Shown here: positions 1 through 6,872 of the stretch, one piece after another
Layout of the letters: the number at the start of each line of letters is the position of its first letter
Position numbering within the stretch: the first letter of the stretch is position 1
Source: GWB1-38-13 sp964608405
GTDB lineage: Bacteria; Patescibacteriota; Microgenomatia; UBA8517
DNA: 18,615 nucleotides
NCBI GenBank assembly: GCA_964608405.1
Contig: CAZSNC010000016.1
Coordinates: 1 to 18,615 of the forward strand
Reading direction: 5' to 3'
Notes under the pieces: model-generated
Databases searched by the model: none
Seen by the model: the letters and a program-made list of their open reading frames with translations, nothing else
What the model was told of the DNA's origin: nothing
Program-made: the position numbers and the translations under genes

Positions 1-43
1 AAAAACCGTTTTAGGGTTAACAATTGCGGCGTAAACACTAATT

Positions 44-131
44 TGGCGGAGGGTACAGGATTTGAACCTGTGTAGGGATTGCTCCCTCGAGTTTTCGAAA
101 CTCGTGCAATTGGCCGCTATGCGAACCCTCC
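44..131 (-). tRNA. tRNA-Ser (anticodon CGA)
   Basis: On the minus strand the sequence folds as a class II tRNA with a long variable arm. The acceptor GGAGGGT pairs with ACCCTCC, followed by discriminator G and an encoded CCA (44-46). The anticodon stem CGAGT/ACTCG closes the loop TTCGAAA, giving anticodon CGA, which reads the serine codon UCG. The T-arm carries the usual GGTTCAAATCC pattern. It lies 14 nt after tRNA-Arg on the same strand, so the two are probably co-transcribed. Confidence 0.95.
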
Positions 132-145
132 AATAAGGTTTATTG

Positions 146-217
146 TGCCCCCGATCAGAATTGAACTGATATCTACAGTTCCGCAAACTGTTGCTCTATC
201 CGTTGAGCTACGGGGGC
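146..217 (-). tRNA. tRNA-Arg (anticodon GCG)
   Basis: A 72-nt class I cloverleaf on the minus strand: acceptor GCCCCCG/CGGGGGC, D-arm GCTC/GAGC, anticodon stem ACAGT/ACTGT closing loop TTGCGGA, four-base variable loop, T-arm ATCAG/CTGAT, discriminator A. CCA is not encoded; CAA follows. The anticodon GCG reads Arg CGC and CGU. Most bacteria instead use ACG edited to ICG for this box, so G at the wobble position is unusual. Confidence 0.93.
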
Positions 218-226
218 GCAGGCACT

Positions 227-232
227 ATTTTA
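227..232 (-). promoter_or_regulatory. -10 element for the tRNA-Arg/tRNA-Ser pair
   Basis: On the minus strand TAAAAT ends 9 nt before the tRNA-Arg 5' end, the right distance for a tRNA transcript with a very short 5' extension. No convincing -35 element is seen. Read-through from the membrane protein gene upstream, 60 nt away, is also possible. Confidence 0.4.
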
Positions 233-277
233 CTATAGATTTGGAAATTGCGGAAATAATTAGCTGTGGGAGAGAAA

Positions 278-853
278 TTACTTTAAACCAGGAAGTTTTT
301 TGGTAAACCAGTTTGCGGCTTTGTCCAAAATTGATGGAGGCGCCTTTTCAAAAAGAAGGTATTTGGACAATATATCTTTAATTTTTTCCCTGTCCGTGCC
401 ATTTATAACAACCTCAAGTCTTCCGCCTATTGTGTATGCCTCAAAGACAAGAATTTCGTCGTTGAATCTTTTAGTAAACCAAAAACGGTTTAAATCTCCC
501 CATGGACTTAGTTTGTCAGCCATTTTGATCCCCCAGGTTGTGATTTTATATTGGATACTTTCCGGTTCAACGGTACTTAGGATGTAGTAGAGGAAGATAA
601 TGGAAATGATTAGGATTACAGGCATAAAACCCTCGGCAAAAAAAAGAATGAGCCCCACTATCAAAGTGATAACAATGACAGTTGTCCAGAAGTCCTTGTC
701 TCTTCTTTTAAAAGGCCTTGCCGGTGCGGTCCAGGATAATAACAATTTCTCACTTTCCTGCTTTGAAGTTTGTTTGGGGGAATTTGTCGTATTCTCAACC
801 TTTTTCTCAGTGTCCTTCTTAATATCCTCTTTTACTTTCTTGTTTGTTTCCAT
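278..853 (-). CDS. Two-TM membrane protein with a possible PH-like C-terminal domain
   Basis: A 191-residue protein of no recognised family. A charged Lys/Glu-rich N-terminus of about 50 residues is followed by two closely spaced hydrophobic helices separated by a short turn (around EGFMP), then a soluble domain of alternating beta-like strands ending in a helix. Two helices followed by such a beta domain recall bacterial PH-like membrane proteins, but that is inference from topology only. Starts: the ATG at 853, preceded by the purine stretch GGGAAAG, is chosen. An in-frame ATG at 865 lies only 3 nt after the -10 and is less likely; the longer open frame further upstream runs through the promoter. 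The gene is divergent from tRNA-Ser(GCT) and followed by the tRNA-Arg/Ser pair. Confidence 0.75.
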   Translation of the reverse strand: METNKKVKEDIKKDTEKKVENTTNSPKQTSKQESEKLLLSWTAPARPFKRRDKDFWTTVIVITLIVGLILFFAEGFMPVILIISIIFLYYILSTVEPESIQYKITTWGIKMADKLSPWGDLNRFWFTKRFNDEILVFEAYTIGGRLEVVINGTDREKIKDILSKYLLFEKAPPSILDKAANWFTKKLPGLK

Positions 854-868
854 AATCTTTCCCATATC

Positions 869-874
869 ATTATA
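869..874 (-). promoter_or_regulatory. -10 element (TATAAT) of the two-TM protein gene
   Basis: A consensus TATAAT on the minus strand. A weak -35 (TGTACA, 4 of 6 matches) lies 18 nt upstream. Transcription would begin near 862, leaving a leader of about 8-10 nt before the ATG at 853. Confidence 0.55.
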
Positions 875-963
875 ACAAGGTAAAAAAGAAAATGTACATA
901 CGGATTGTTTTAGTGCATCCCCATTAGTACCCTTGGGATTAAATATCATATAGAGTCCTTATT

Positions 964-972
964 TGATATAAT
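964..972 (+). promoter_or_regulatory. Extended -10 promoter for tRNA-Ser(GCT)
   Basis: TGATATAAT matches the extended -10 pattern TGnTATAAT exactly. Its last base is 10 nt before the tRNA 5' end, so the transcript would start a few bases ahead of the mature tRNA. No good -35 is visible, which is normal for extended -10 promoters. Confidence 0.65.
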
Positions 973-982
973 CTCTGTGCGT

Positions 983-1067
983 GGAGGTGTCGCCTAGTGG
1001 TCGATGGCAGAGGTTTGCTAAACCTCGACCCGCAAGGGTCACGTGAGTTCGAATCTCACCACCTCCG
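983..1067 (+). tRNA. tRNA-Ser (anticodon GCT)
   Basis: Class II tRNA: acceptor GGAGGTG/CACCTCC, discriminator G, anticodon stem GAGGT/ACCTC closing loop TTGCTAA with anticodon GCT (codons AGC/AGU). The variable-arm hairpin GACCC-GCAA-GGGTC is clear, and the T-loop region reads GAGTTCGAATCTC. CCA is not encoded; CAA follows. Confidence 0.96.
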
Positions 1068-1105
1068 CAAAAAAGTCTCTAAAGACGTGGGTTTGTAAAA
1101 AATTC

Positions 1106-1114
1106 TGCTATAAT
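1106..1114 (+). promoter_or_regulatory. Extended -10 promoter, leaderless configuration, NUDIX gene
   Basis: TGCTATAAT is a perfect extended -10. Only 6 nt (ACCGAT) separate it from the ATG at 1121, so the predicted transcription start falls on or within a base or two of the start codon. No Shine-Dalgarno can fit. Confidence 0.65.
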
Positions 1115-1120
1115 ACCGAT

Positions 1121-1588
1121 ATGTTCAAAAACATGAATCTGATTTCAGCCGCGGTTGTGGGGGAAATTGAGAAGGGCAAATTAAAGTTTTTTTTGGTAAA
1201 AAACAGTGAAGAGTCAGAATGGGAAATTCCAAAACTGGCAGTGAGAAAGACTGAATCTTCGGTGCGTGCGGTACTTAGAATGATTGGAGAACAGGCAGGA
1301 ATGAGGGCAAGAATTCTTGATGAAGCAATCAGGTACACCTCAACACTGCAAGTTAACGGAAAATCTGTGACACAGAAGCTTTTTTATTACGCTCTCATAC
1401 ACAAGGTTGATTCGGGTGAGAGTATTGGATTTTTTGAAAGTGCCTGGCTTGAATATCCGAAAGCTGTTAAAAAACTAAATTCAAAAAGAGAAAAAGAAGC
1501 ACTTTCAAACTCCAACAAAATCTTGAAGGAATGGTGGAAGAAAAAGAAAAGAAGAAGTCAAAAATCCATTGCGATTGAGGAAGCTTAA
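1121..1588 (+). CDS. NUDIX-fold protein with degenerate NUDIX box
   Basis: A 155-residue protein. An N-terminal strand (LISAAVVGEI) and the phrase EWEIPK before the box fit NUDIX proteins, as does the length. Aligned to G-x5-E-x7-R-E-U-x-E-E-x-G-U, residues 39-61 keep E45, R53, I55, E57, G60 and M61. The first Gly is L39, the Glu after Arg is M54, and the second Glu of the EE pair is Q58. In MutT these Glu residues bind the catalytic metal, so hydrolysis of a nucleoside diphosphate-linked substrate is doubtful; a ligand-binding role is possible. The C-terminus is strongly basic (KKKKRR near 137-142), which could contact nucleic acid. The start at 1121 is fixed by the adjacent -10; an alternative is M5. 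It sits between two Ser tRNAs, 27 nt before the second. Confidence 0.75.
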   Translation: MFKNMNLISAAVVGEIEKGKLKFFLVKNSEESEWEIPKLAVRKTESSVRAVLRMIGEQAGMRARILDEAIRYTSTLQVNGKSVTQKLFYYALIHKVDSGESIGFFESAWLEYPKAVKKLNSKREKEALSNSNKILKEWWKKKKRRSQKSIAIEEA

Positions 1589-1615
1589 TGCTATCCAAAA
1601 AAGAAATACATCTAT

Positions 1616-1705
1616 GGTGAGGTCGCATAGTGGACTAGTGCACACGATTGGAAATCGTGAGTAGCCGTAAGGTTACCGAGGGTTCGAATCCCTCCCTCAC
1701 CGCCA
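1616..1705 (+). tRNA. tRNA-Ser (anticodon GGA)
   Basis: Class II tRNA: acceptor GGTGAGG/CCTCACC, discriminator G, encoded CCA at 1703-1705. The anticodon stem CACGA/TCGTG closes TTGGAAA, giving anticodon GGA (codons UCC/UCU). The T-arm reads GGGTTCGAATCCC. No strong promoter is seen in the 27 nt after the NUDIX gene, so it may be transcribed with that gene. Confidence 0.96.
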
Positions 1706-1716
1706 AAATTGAAGTT

Positions 1717-2025
1717 ATGAAAAAAGAAAAAATACTGACAGAGGAAAACATTCTGGATGTAACCGGACGGGAAATGCCTTGCGCAAAAGATTGTCTGATA
1801 GGCCGTCAGTGTGCAGACGGGTATAAAGACGAAAACGATGTGTGTGATTCAAATATAAGGAATATTAAAGAAAAATTACTCAAGTTGGGTTATGTATCTG
1901 ACACCAGGACAACCAGGGTAGGAAAATTTTTCGGTATCAGGGTGCTTGACCACAACAGTGATAAATTACCTTTTCCGCCGCTTGCAGACATAGAAATAAA
2001 AGATGGAAAATTAGATATTCGATGA
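1717..2025 (+). CDS. Small Cys-rich protein, function unknown
   Basis: A 102-residue protein whose family is not recognised. Four cysteines lie in the N-terminal half at 22, 26, 32 and 43 (C-x3-C-x5-C-x10-C), suggesting a metal or disulfide site. The rest is charged and soluble, with no signal peptide or membrane segment, and ends in a short segment rich in Asp/Lys/Ile. The ATG at 1717 is only 11 nt past the tRNA-Ser CCA end. The longer reading frame runs back through the tRNA and is rejected. There is no room for a separate promoter, so the message probably shares a transcript with the tRNA and gains its short leader when the tRNA 3' end is cut. A weak GAAG before the ATG could help ribosome binding. 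Confidence 0.7.
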   Translation: MKKEKILTEENILDVTGREMPCAKDCLIGRQCADGYKDENDVCDSNIRNIKEKLLKLGYVSDTRTTRVGKFFGIRVLDHNSDKLPFPPLADIEIKDGKLDIR

Positions 2026-2080
2026 TTTCAATTTGAAAGACATTTTTAGTTGTGGTCTGTTCTTCTTCATAAGGATTATT

Positions 2081-2086
2081 TAAAAT
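2081..2086 (+). promoter_or_regulatory. -10 element upstream of GT-C gene at 2095
   Basis: TAAAAT lies 8 nt before the ATG at 2095, the same short spacing seen at many starts in this window. No clear -35. An AAGGA at 2071 is 19 nt from the ATG and too far to serve as a ribosome site. Confidence 0.4.
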
Positions 2087-2094
2087 AACAATTG

Positions 2095-3276
2095 ATGCGG
2101 AGAATTTGGCTGACAATAATAATAGTTTTTTATACTGCATTTGCACTTTCATCTGTATTTATTCCGTATGGGGAGCAACATTTTTCATTTCTTTCACTCG
2201 CCTTTTTAGAAGGACGTTTAGATCTAAATGGTTATCCTCTCGTCTGGAACGACATAGCAATTTTTAATGGGAATAAGTATTTGCCACTTGGACCCTTTCC
2301 AGCAGTTTTGATCACCCCGTTTGTTTTCATTTGGAGGGCGTTCGGCGGCGTATTTTTTCATAGATACATTCATGGGATCTTTGTTTTAGGTGTATTTTTT
2401 CTTCTCTATAAAATATCTCGACACTTAAAATATAGCGTAAGAGATAGTTTTTTTTGGGCTTTTGCTTTTAATTTGGGAAGTGCGTTTGTTGCAATTTCAA
2501 TAAATGGATGGAGTTGGTCTTTCGCCCAAGTGATAACGGTATTTTTAATTTTTTGTTCGATTTATGAATTTATAACAAGGAAAAGATTTCTATTAATAGG
2601 AATAATGTACGCGATGATTTTAGCAACCAGAGCCACTGCAATTATAGGAATAATTTATTATTTCTTGGAAATTGTTTTTTCCAAAGAGACAACGAAAAGG
2701 AAGATAAATAATACTGCTTTGCTGGTGGTGCCAATTATATGCGTTACTGCATTTTTAATGCTCTACAACTTTTTAAGGTTTGGGAACCTTTTTGAACAGG
2801 GTTATATGTATCAACAAATTTATGTCGGTTTGAGAAGGGCCAGGGACCTGGGACTGATTAGTTTTGTTCACATTCCAGGGAATTTGTACTATTTATTTTT
2901 GGCATCACCGACACAAGTATTTATGGATGGTCTATCGAAAACATTGAAATTTCCGTTTATTACCTACGACACTTGGGGTTTGGGGATTTTTTATACCTCT
3001 CCGTATTTATTAACTCTTTTTACCTATAAATTCCGTGAAAGGTCCTCAAGACTTCTCCTTATTACGACGCTTCTTGTCCTTATCCCGGTAATAATGTATT
3101 ACGGAATTGGTGTTAACCAATTCGGGTATCGTTATGCATTGGATTTTATGCCCTATGTGTTTTTTATTCTGATGAAAGATTATAAAAGTAAGATTTTGTC
3201 GTTTGGTTTTAGAGCAGTTGTTGTTTTTTCCATATTGTTTAATTTTTACTTACTATTTTCAAAATCTTTTATATAA
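2095..3276 (+). CDS. Polytopic GT-C-like glycosyltransferase (PMT/ArnT-related)
   Basis: A 393-residue integral membrane protein with about ten hydrophobic helices. The first is followed by a sizeable outward-facing loop containing the acidic segment EGRLDLNG and then YLPLGPFPA before the next helix. This arrangement, a long first loop with acidic residues followed by a GP-rich re-entry into the membrane, is typical of GT-C enzymes related to dolichyl-phosphate-mannose protein mannosyltransferases. Such enzymes transfer sugars from polyprenyl-phosphate donors on the outer face of the membrane. Donor and acceptor cannot be read from sequence. The ATG at 2095 is preferred to a TTG at 2092. The next gene, another GT-C-like protein, begins 53 nt downstream on the same strand. 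Confidence 0.72.
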   Translation: MRRIWLTIIIVFYTAFALSSVFIPYGEQHFSFLSLAFLEGRLDLNGYPLVWNDIAIFNGNKYLPLGPFPAVLITPFVFIWRAFGGVFFHRYIHGIFVLGVFFLLYKISRHLKYSVRDSFFWAFAFNLGSAFVAISINGWSWSFAQVITVFLIFCSIYEFITRKRFLLIGIMYAMILATRATAIIGIIYYFLEIVFSKETTKRKINNTALLVVPIICVTAFLMLYNFLRFGNLFEQGYMYQQIYVGLRRARDLGLISFVHIPGNLYYLFLASPTQVFMDGLSKTLKFPFITYDTWGLGIFYTSPYLLTLFTYKFRERSSRLLLITTLLVLIPVIMYYGIGVNQFGYRYALDFMPYVFFILMKDYKSKILSFGFRAVVVFSILFNFYLLFSKSFI

Positions 3277-3312
3277 TAAATTGATTTGTTACACATAGAA
3301 AATATTTAGCAT

Positions 3313-3323
3313 TATAAAAGGAG
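3313..3323 (+). promoter_or_regulatory. -10-like TATAAA merging into Shine-Dalgarno AAAAGGAG
   Basis: TATAAA (3313-3318) overlaps AAAAGGAG (3316-3323). GGAG is 6 nt from the TTG at 3330, the standard ribosome-site distance, and 15 nt from the in-frame ATG at 3339. This favours TTG as the start. If TATAAA is a real -10, the transcript would barely include the GGAG, so the two readings compete. Confidence 0.45.
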
Positions 3324-3329
3324 TGCAAA

Positions 3330-4931
3330 TTGAGTCATATGAATTACGCATTTTTTATTAAATCTGTTTCTGGTTTTCTAAACAGAAATAGGCTATTTTT
3401 ATTATTTCTACTGTTGTATTTGGCTTTTATAACCTATTTCTTTCGGGGAATTTCAACGATCGATCCCGATTTTGGCTGGAGGTTAAAAGTGGGGGAGATA
3501 ATTAAACACTATGGCATTCCACAAACAGACCCTTTTTCTTATACAATGCCTTCATTTCCTTTTGTGGACCACGCCTGGTTTTTTAGTCTTCTAATTTTTC
3601 TGACTTATCCGATTTTTTCAAATGGTCTGCTATCCTTACTTTTAACATTTTTGGTGTTTACGTGTCTTATCTTGGCAACTTCAAGGCTTTTGGATGAAGA
3701 CTTCCAACACGCGGACTTTAAAGCATCTTACGAAAGATTGTTGCACCCCATGTTATTGGTGGTATTAACTTTTCTACTTTTATTTTTTTCTGTGAGAGCC
3801 CAAATAATTTCATGGTTTATATTTGCAGTATTAAATCTTCTCCTGTTTAAAAAGGATAATTATGTTAGATATCGATATTTTTTGCCTTTGATATTTTTCT
3901 TTTGGGCAAACCTGCATGGAGGGTATTCAATAGGCCTGGCAGAGCTTGCTTACTTTATTCTTTTTAGATTTATCTTTGGAAAAAAGGGTGGATGGAGGGA
4001 TTTTTTAATTTTACTTTTTAGTATTCTTGCAACACTAATTACTCCATATGGCTTGGGCGGATGGAGAGAGGTTGTGTCATCGGTTATCGATTCGCGCCTG
4101 CGTTGGTCGATAGCTGAATGGATGCCGTCAGTTACTTTTTTTGACATATCGATGGCATTTTATATTGCGATGTCTGTTTTTATGGTTTTCCTAAAAAGAA
4201 AAGAGGTTCCGAAAATTCAATTTGTCTTTTTTTGGTTAATGCTTTTTATGGGAATTACAAGTAGGCGAAACATGCCATTTTTTATGATTTATTCCCTACC
4301 CTTAACTATTTATTCGATAAATAGATTTTATCTTGGTGTTTCAGGCAGCAATGACTCTCGAGAAAAATTCCGTGTGGCTTTTAATTTTATCAGGGTGGTG
4401 TCGGTTATTCTTCTTCTTACGCAAATGTACATCACATATTGGAGGGCATATTCTTCCAATAATATGACACTGAAAAAGAATGACTTCTATCCGTCTCAGG
4501 CAGTTTCTTATCTTAAAAGTAAAAGTATAAATGGTGAGGTGTTCTCGAGTTATGGGTGGGGTGGTTATTTAATATGGAAATATCCCGAAAAGAAGGTTTT
4601 TATTGACGGAAGGATGCCTAGTTGGAAATTTACCCCAACAAACTCAGATAAGGAAAGTCCTTCTGTATACGATGATTACTTAGCTATCAATAATGGAGAG
4701 CTCGATTTCAATGCGGTTTCGGAAAAATATAATATACAGTATGTTTTATGGCCGAAGGAAAAAGACTCTTTTTCTAAAAATCTTGAGAGAAAGATTAGAA
4801 ACATCAAAATATTTAAAAAAGACGGCAGCGACTTTTCTTTTACGGGGTATTTGAAAAATAACGGCTGGCGGATTATTTATGAGGACCAAACATCGGAAAT
4901 TTATACACATATAAACACTGAAAGAATTTAA
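3330..4931 (+). CDS. Large polytopic GT-C-like membrane protein with C-terminal extracytoplasmic domain
   Basis: A 533-residue protein. After the first helix comes a conserved-looking outer loop, with DPDFGWRLKVGE and then DPFSYT and VDHAW, which is characteristic of a GT-C-related family common in CPR and other bacteria. The acidic Asp residues occupy the place of the GT-C catalytic loop. About ten hydrophobic helices follow. From about residue 390 a soluble domain begins (YPSQAVSYLK), with GWGGYLIWKYPEKKVFIDGR and a late NNGWRIIYED. This domain pairing is familiar from predicted glycosyltransferases without experimental characterisation. The TTG start is chosen because AAGGAG sits 6 nt upstream; the ATG at 3339 would remove three residues. 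The gene probably forms a pair with the GT-C gene before it. Confidence 0.72.
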   Translation: MSHMNYAFFIKSVSGFLNRNRLFLLFLLLYLAFITYFFRGISTIDPDFGWRLKVGEIIKHYGIPQTDPFSYTMPSFPFVDHAWFFSLLIFLTYPIFSNGLLSLLLTFLVFTCLILATSRLLDEDFQHADFKASYERLLHPMLLVVLTFLLLFFSVRAQIISWFIFAVLNLLLFKKDNYVRYRYFLPLIFFFWANLHGGYSIGLAELAYFILFRFIFGKKGGWRDFLILLFSILATLITPYGLGGWREVVSSVIDSRLRWSIAEWMPSVTFFDISMAFYIAMSVFMVFLKRKEVPKIQFVFFWLMLFMGITSRRNMPFFMIYSLPLTIYSINRFYLGVSGSNDSREKFRVAFNFIRVVSVILLLTQMYITYWRAYSSNNMTLKKNDFYPSQAVSYLKSKSINGEVFSSYGWGGYLIWKYPEKKVFIDGRMPSWKFTPTNSDKESPSVYDDYLAINNGELDFNAVSEKYNIQYVLWPKEKDSFSKNLERKIRNIKIFKKDGSDFSFTGYLKNNGWRIIYEDQTSEIYTHINTERI

Positions 4932-5008
4932 TATTTGCACCATTTTTTTCTAAGAAAAGTAAATTATTCTTAAACTGCCTGCCTTAAGCCCTTCTTTCTA
5001 ATTTGAGG

Positions 5009-5014
5009 TATACT
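5009..5014 (+). promoter_or_regulatory. -10 element (TATACT) upstream of dnaG
   Basis: TATACT ends 8 nt before the dnaG ATG at 5023, placing the likely transcription start about one base ahead of it. A GGAG at 5016-5019 is only 3 nt from the ATG, too close for a standard Shine-Dalgarno. Confidence 0.5.
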
Positions 5015-5022
5015 TGGAGTTA

Positions 5023-6789
5023 ATGGCAGGAACAATAGAGGAAATAAAAGCAAAAGCGGATATCGTGTCGATCATTTCCGAACGTCTTAGTGTTAAAAAA
5101 GCTGGGAAACATTTTAAAGCGCTTTGTCCCTTCCATGGAGAAAAAACTCCTTCATTTATGATCTCCCCGGAACTTCAGATTTATAAGTGTTTCGGTTGCG
5201 GGGAGAGCGGTGATGTTATTTCCTTTTTGGAAAAATACGAAGGGATGGATTTTAACGAAGCTATTACTTATCTTTCGGAAAAAACCGGTATTAAGCTTGA
5301 CAATACTTCTTTCCAACCAAAGAAAGACAAGGAAAGAATAATAGAAATCAACGAACTGGCAACAAAATATTATCAATACCTTCTTTTAAAGCACAAACTT
5401 GGTAAAGATGCCCTTTCCTACCTTACAGAAAAAAGAAAATTGAAATTAGATACGATTGAAAAATTCAAAATCGGTTATTCTCCGGAGAATCCGCAATTAT
5501 TCGAATCGTTCTTTATAAAGAAAAAAGGTTTAACGAACAAAGATCTTGTTGCGGCAGGAATTTGTTATGAAAAATACGGAAGGCCTGTTGACAGGTTTTC
5601 CGGAAGGATTACTTTTCCACTTTTCGACCATAGAGGAAACCCCGTCGGATTTTCCGGAAGGATATTGTCTGCCCAAAATACCGAATCGGCGAAATACATC
5701 AATACTCCCGAAACACCGGCTTACCACAAGTCTGAAGTATTGTTTGGTCTTAATTTTACAAAAAGTGACATAAAAAATGCAGGGAATGCGATAGTTGTCG
5801 AAGGCGAGCTTGATATGATATCTCCCTGGCAGAGAGGTGTTAAAAACATAATTGCAATTAAAGGGTCGGCATTAACGGAAGCCCACACAAAATTGATATC
5901 ACGTTTTACAAAAAACATTACACTTGCCCTTGATGCCGATTTTGCCGGTAATGCCGCAGCAAAAAGAGGGATTGAAATAGCACAAAACATTGGGTTGAAA
6001 GTGAAAGTAGCCCAACTTAAAGGCTACAAAGATCCGGACGAGATGGCACTATCTGATATCGACGCACTTTCAAAATGTTTAAACTCTGCCGTTCCCGTAT
6101 ATGATTTTATTATCGAAAGTGCTTTGGAAAAATTCGACAGTAATTCGGTAGACGGAAAGATGGACATATCAAAAGAAGTGATCCCATTTTTGGCAAAGAT
6201 AGAAGACGACATTTTGAAGGCATATTATGTTGAGTATTTAGCTAAAAAAATAAAGATCCCTTACGAATCGGTATATTCGGAAGTTGAAAAAAATAGAATC
6301 AGCAGGCTTGTGACGACAAATGAAAAGCCATTGGAGGAAGAGAAACACGACAAAAGGGAGCTTCTTGAGGAAACACTTTTGACTTTGTATTTAATGAGTA
6401 CACCTTCAAATGCGGTTGAGGCAAAAAGTACTTTCAAAACACAATTCATTCTTAAAATATTGGAAAAGTTATCACAGTTTTTGAAGGATAATAAGTTCGA
6501 TATTAAATCGTTTTCGCAATATCTACCCGAGGAATTGAAAGTAAAATTCAATGAAATCTATTTACTTCATGCCTCCGATATCGAAAATCTGGACAGCGAA
6601 AAAATTCAAAAAGAAATCGAATATCTGAAGAAGAGTCTTGGTATTTTTGAACTGACCGAGTCGCAAAAAGTATTAATCGAAGACATTAAAACTGCCGAAG
6701 AGGGTGGTGACAAGGACAAGGTGAGTACTCTTCAGAAAAAATTAAACGATTTGGTTAAAGTAAAGACGAAGCTTGGGGGAGGGGATTAA
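5023..6789 (+). CDS. dnaG: DNA primase DnaG
   Basis: A 588-residue primase that makes RNA primers at the replication fork. The N-terminal CHC2 zinc domain shows C35, H38, C56 and C59 (CPFH and CFGC). RFSGRITFP (191-199) is the conserved basic segment of the RNA polymerase domain. The TOPRIM core has E260 and D264 in EGELD (usually EGYMD) and D304/D306 in LDADFAG, with KDPDE at 336-340. The roughly 150-residue C-terminus is helical and charged, the place of the DnaB-binding domain, but is poorly conserved. The start MAGTIEEIKAKADIV matches the usual DnaG N-terminus, ruling out the TTG nine bases earlier. rpoD follows 83 nt downstream with its own promoter, preserving the classical dnaG-rpoD order; rpsU is not adjacent here. 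Confidence 0.97.
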   Translation: MAGTIEEIKAKADIVSIISERLSVKKAGKHFKALCPFHGEKTPSFMISPELQIYKCFGCGESGDVISFLEKYEGMDFNEAITYLSEKTGIKLDNTSFQPKKDKERIIEINELATKYYQYLLLKHKLGKDALSYLTEKRKLKLDTIEKFKIGYSPENPQLFESFFIKKKGLTNKDLVAAGICYEKYGRPVDRFSGRITFPLFDHRGNPVGFSGRILSAQNTESAKYINTPETPAYHKSEVLFGLNFTKSDIKNAGNAIVVEGELDMISPWQRGVKNIIAIKGSALTEAHTKLISRFTKNITLALDADFAGNAAAKRGIEIAQNIGLKVKVAQLKGYKDPDEMALSDIDALSKCLNSAVPVYDFIIESALEKFDSNSVDGKMDISKEVIPFLAKIEDDILKAYYVEYLAKKIKIPYESVYSEVEKNRISRLVTTNEKPLEEEKHDKRELLEETLLTLYLMSTPSNAVEAKSTFKTQFILKILEKLSQFLKDNKFDIKSFSQYLPEELKVKFNEIYLLHASDIENLDSEKIQKEIEYLKKSLGIFELTESQKVLIEDIKTAEEGGDKDKVSTLQKKLNDLVKVKTKLGGGD

Positions 6790-6803
6790 CAATTACGCCG
6801 TCA

Positions 6804-6831
6804 TTGAATAATGGGACATTTTAGTTATAAT
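6804..6831 (+). promoter_or_regulatory. rpoD promoter (TTGAAT-16-TATAAT)
   Basis: A -35 TTGAAT (6804-6809) and a consensus -10 TATAAT (6826-6831) are separated by 16 nt. The predicted start near 6838 leaves a leader of about 35 nt before the ATG at 6873, unlike most starts in the window. Confidence 0.65.
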
Positions 6832-6841
6832 ACTTAAGAAG

Positions 6842-6862
6842 AATAATTTTCCTCAAATTATT
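6842..6862 (+). promoter_or_regulatory. Hairpin in the rpoD 5' leader
   Basis: AATAATTT and AAATTATT form a perfect 8-bp inverted repeat around the 5-nt loop TCCTC, 10 nt ahead of the start codon. The stem is all A-T, so it would be weak and possibly temperature sensitive. The sequence between it and the ATG (GTGAAAGCAT) holds only a weak ribosome site. Confidence 0.5.
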
Positions 6863-6872
6863 GTGAAAGCAT

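Noticed and set aside
1..43. AACC/GGTT hairpin followed by TTTTT on the minus strand after tRNA-Ser(CGA), possible terminator
   Set aside because: The stem is only 4 bp and mostly loop; too weak to call and cut off by the window edge.
79..306. Open frame crossing both minus-strand tRNAs
   Set aside because: It runs through two clear tRNA genes and has no promoter, ribosome site or recognisable protein.
1717..2025. Stop-codon reassignment (UGA as Gly, as in Absconditabacteria/Gracilibacteria)
   Set aside because: TGA ends this gene and the three-TM gene at 16094 in sensible places, and no frames need TGA read-through.
1937..2152. Antisense open frame over the end of the Cys-rich gene and start of the GT-C gene
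   Set aside because: No start signal; explained by the AT-rich complement of real coding frames.
5530..5773. Two opposed open frames inside dnaG
   Set aside because: They lie wholly within the conserved primase RNA polymerase domain and are shadows of it.
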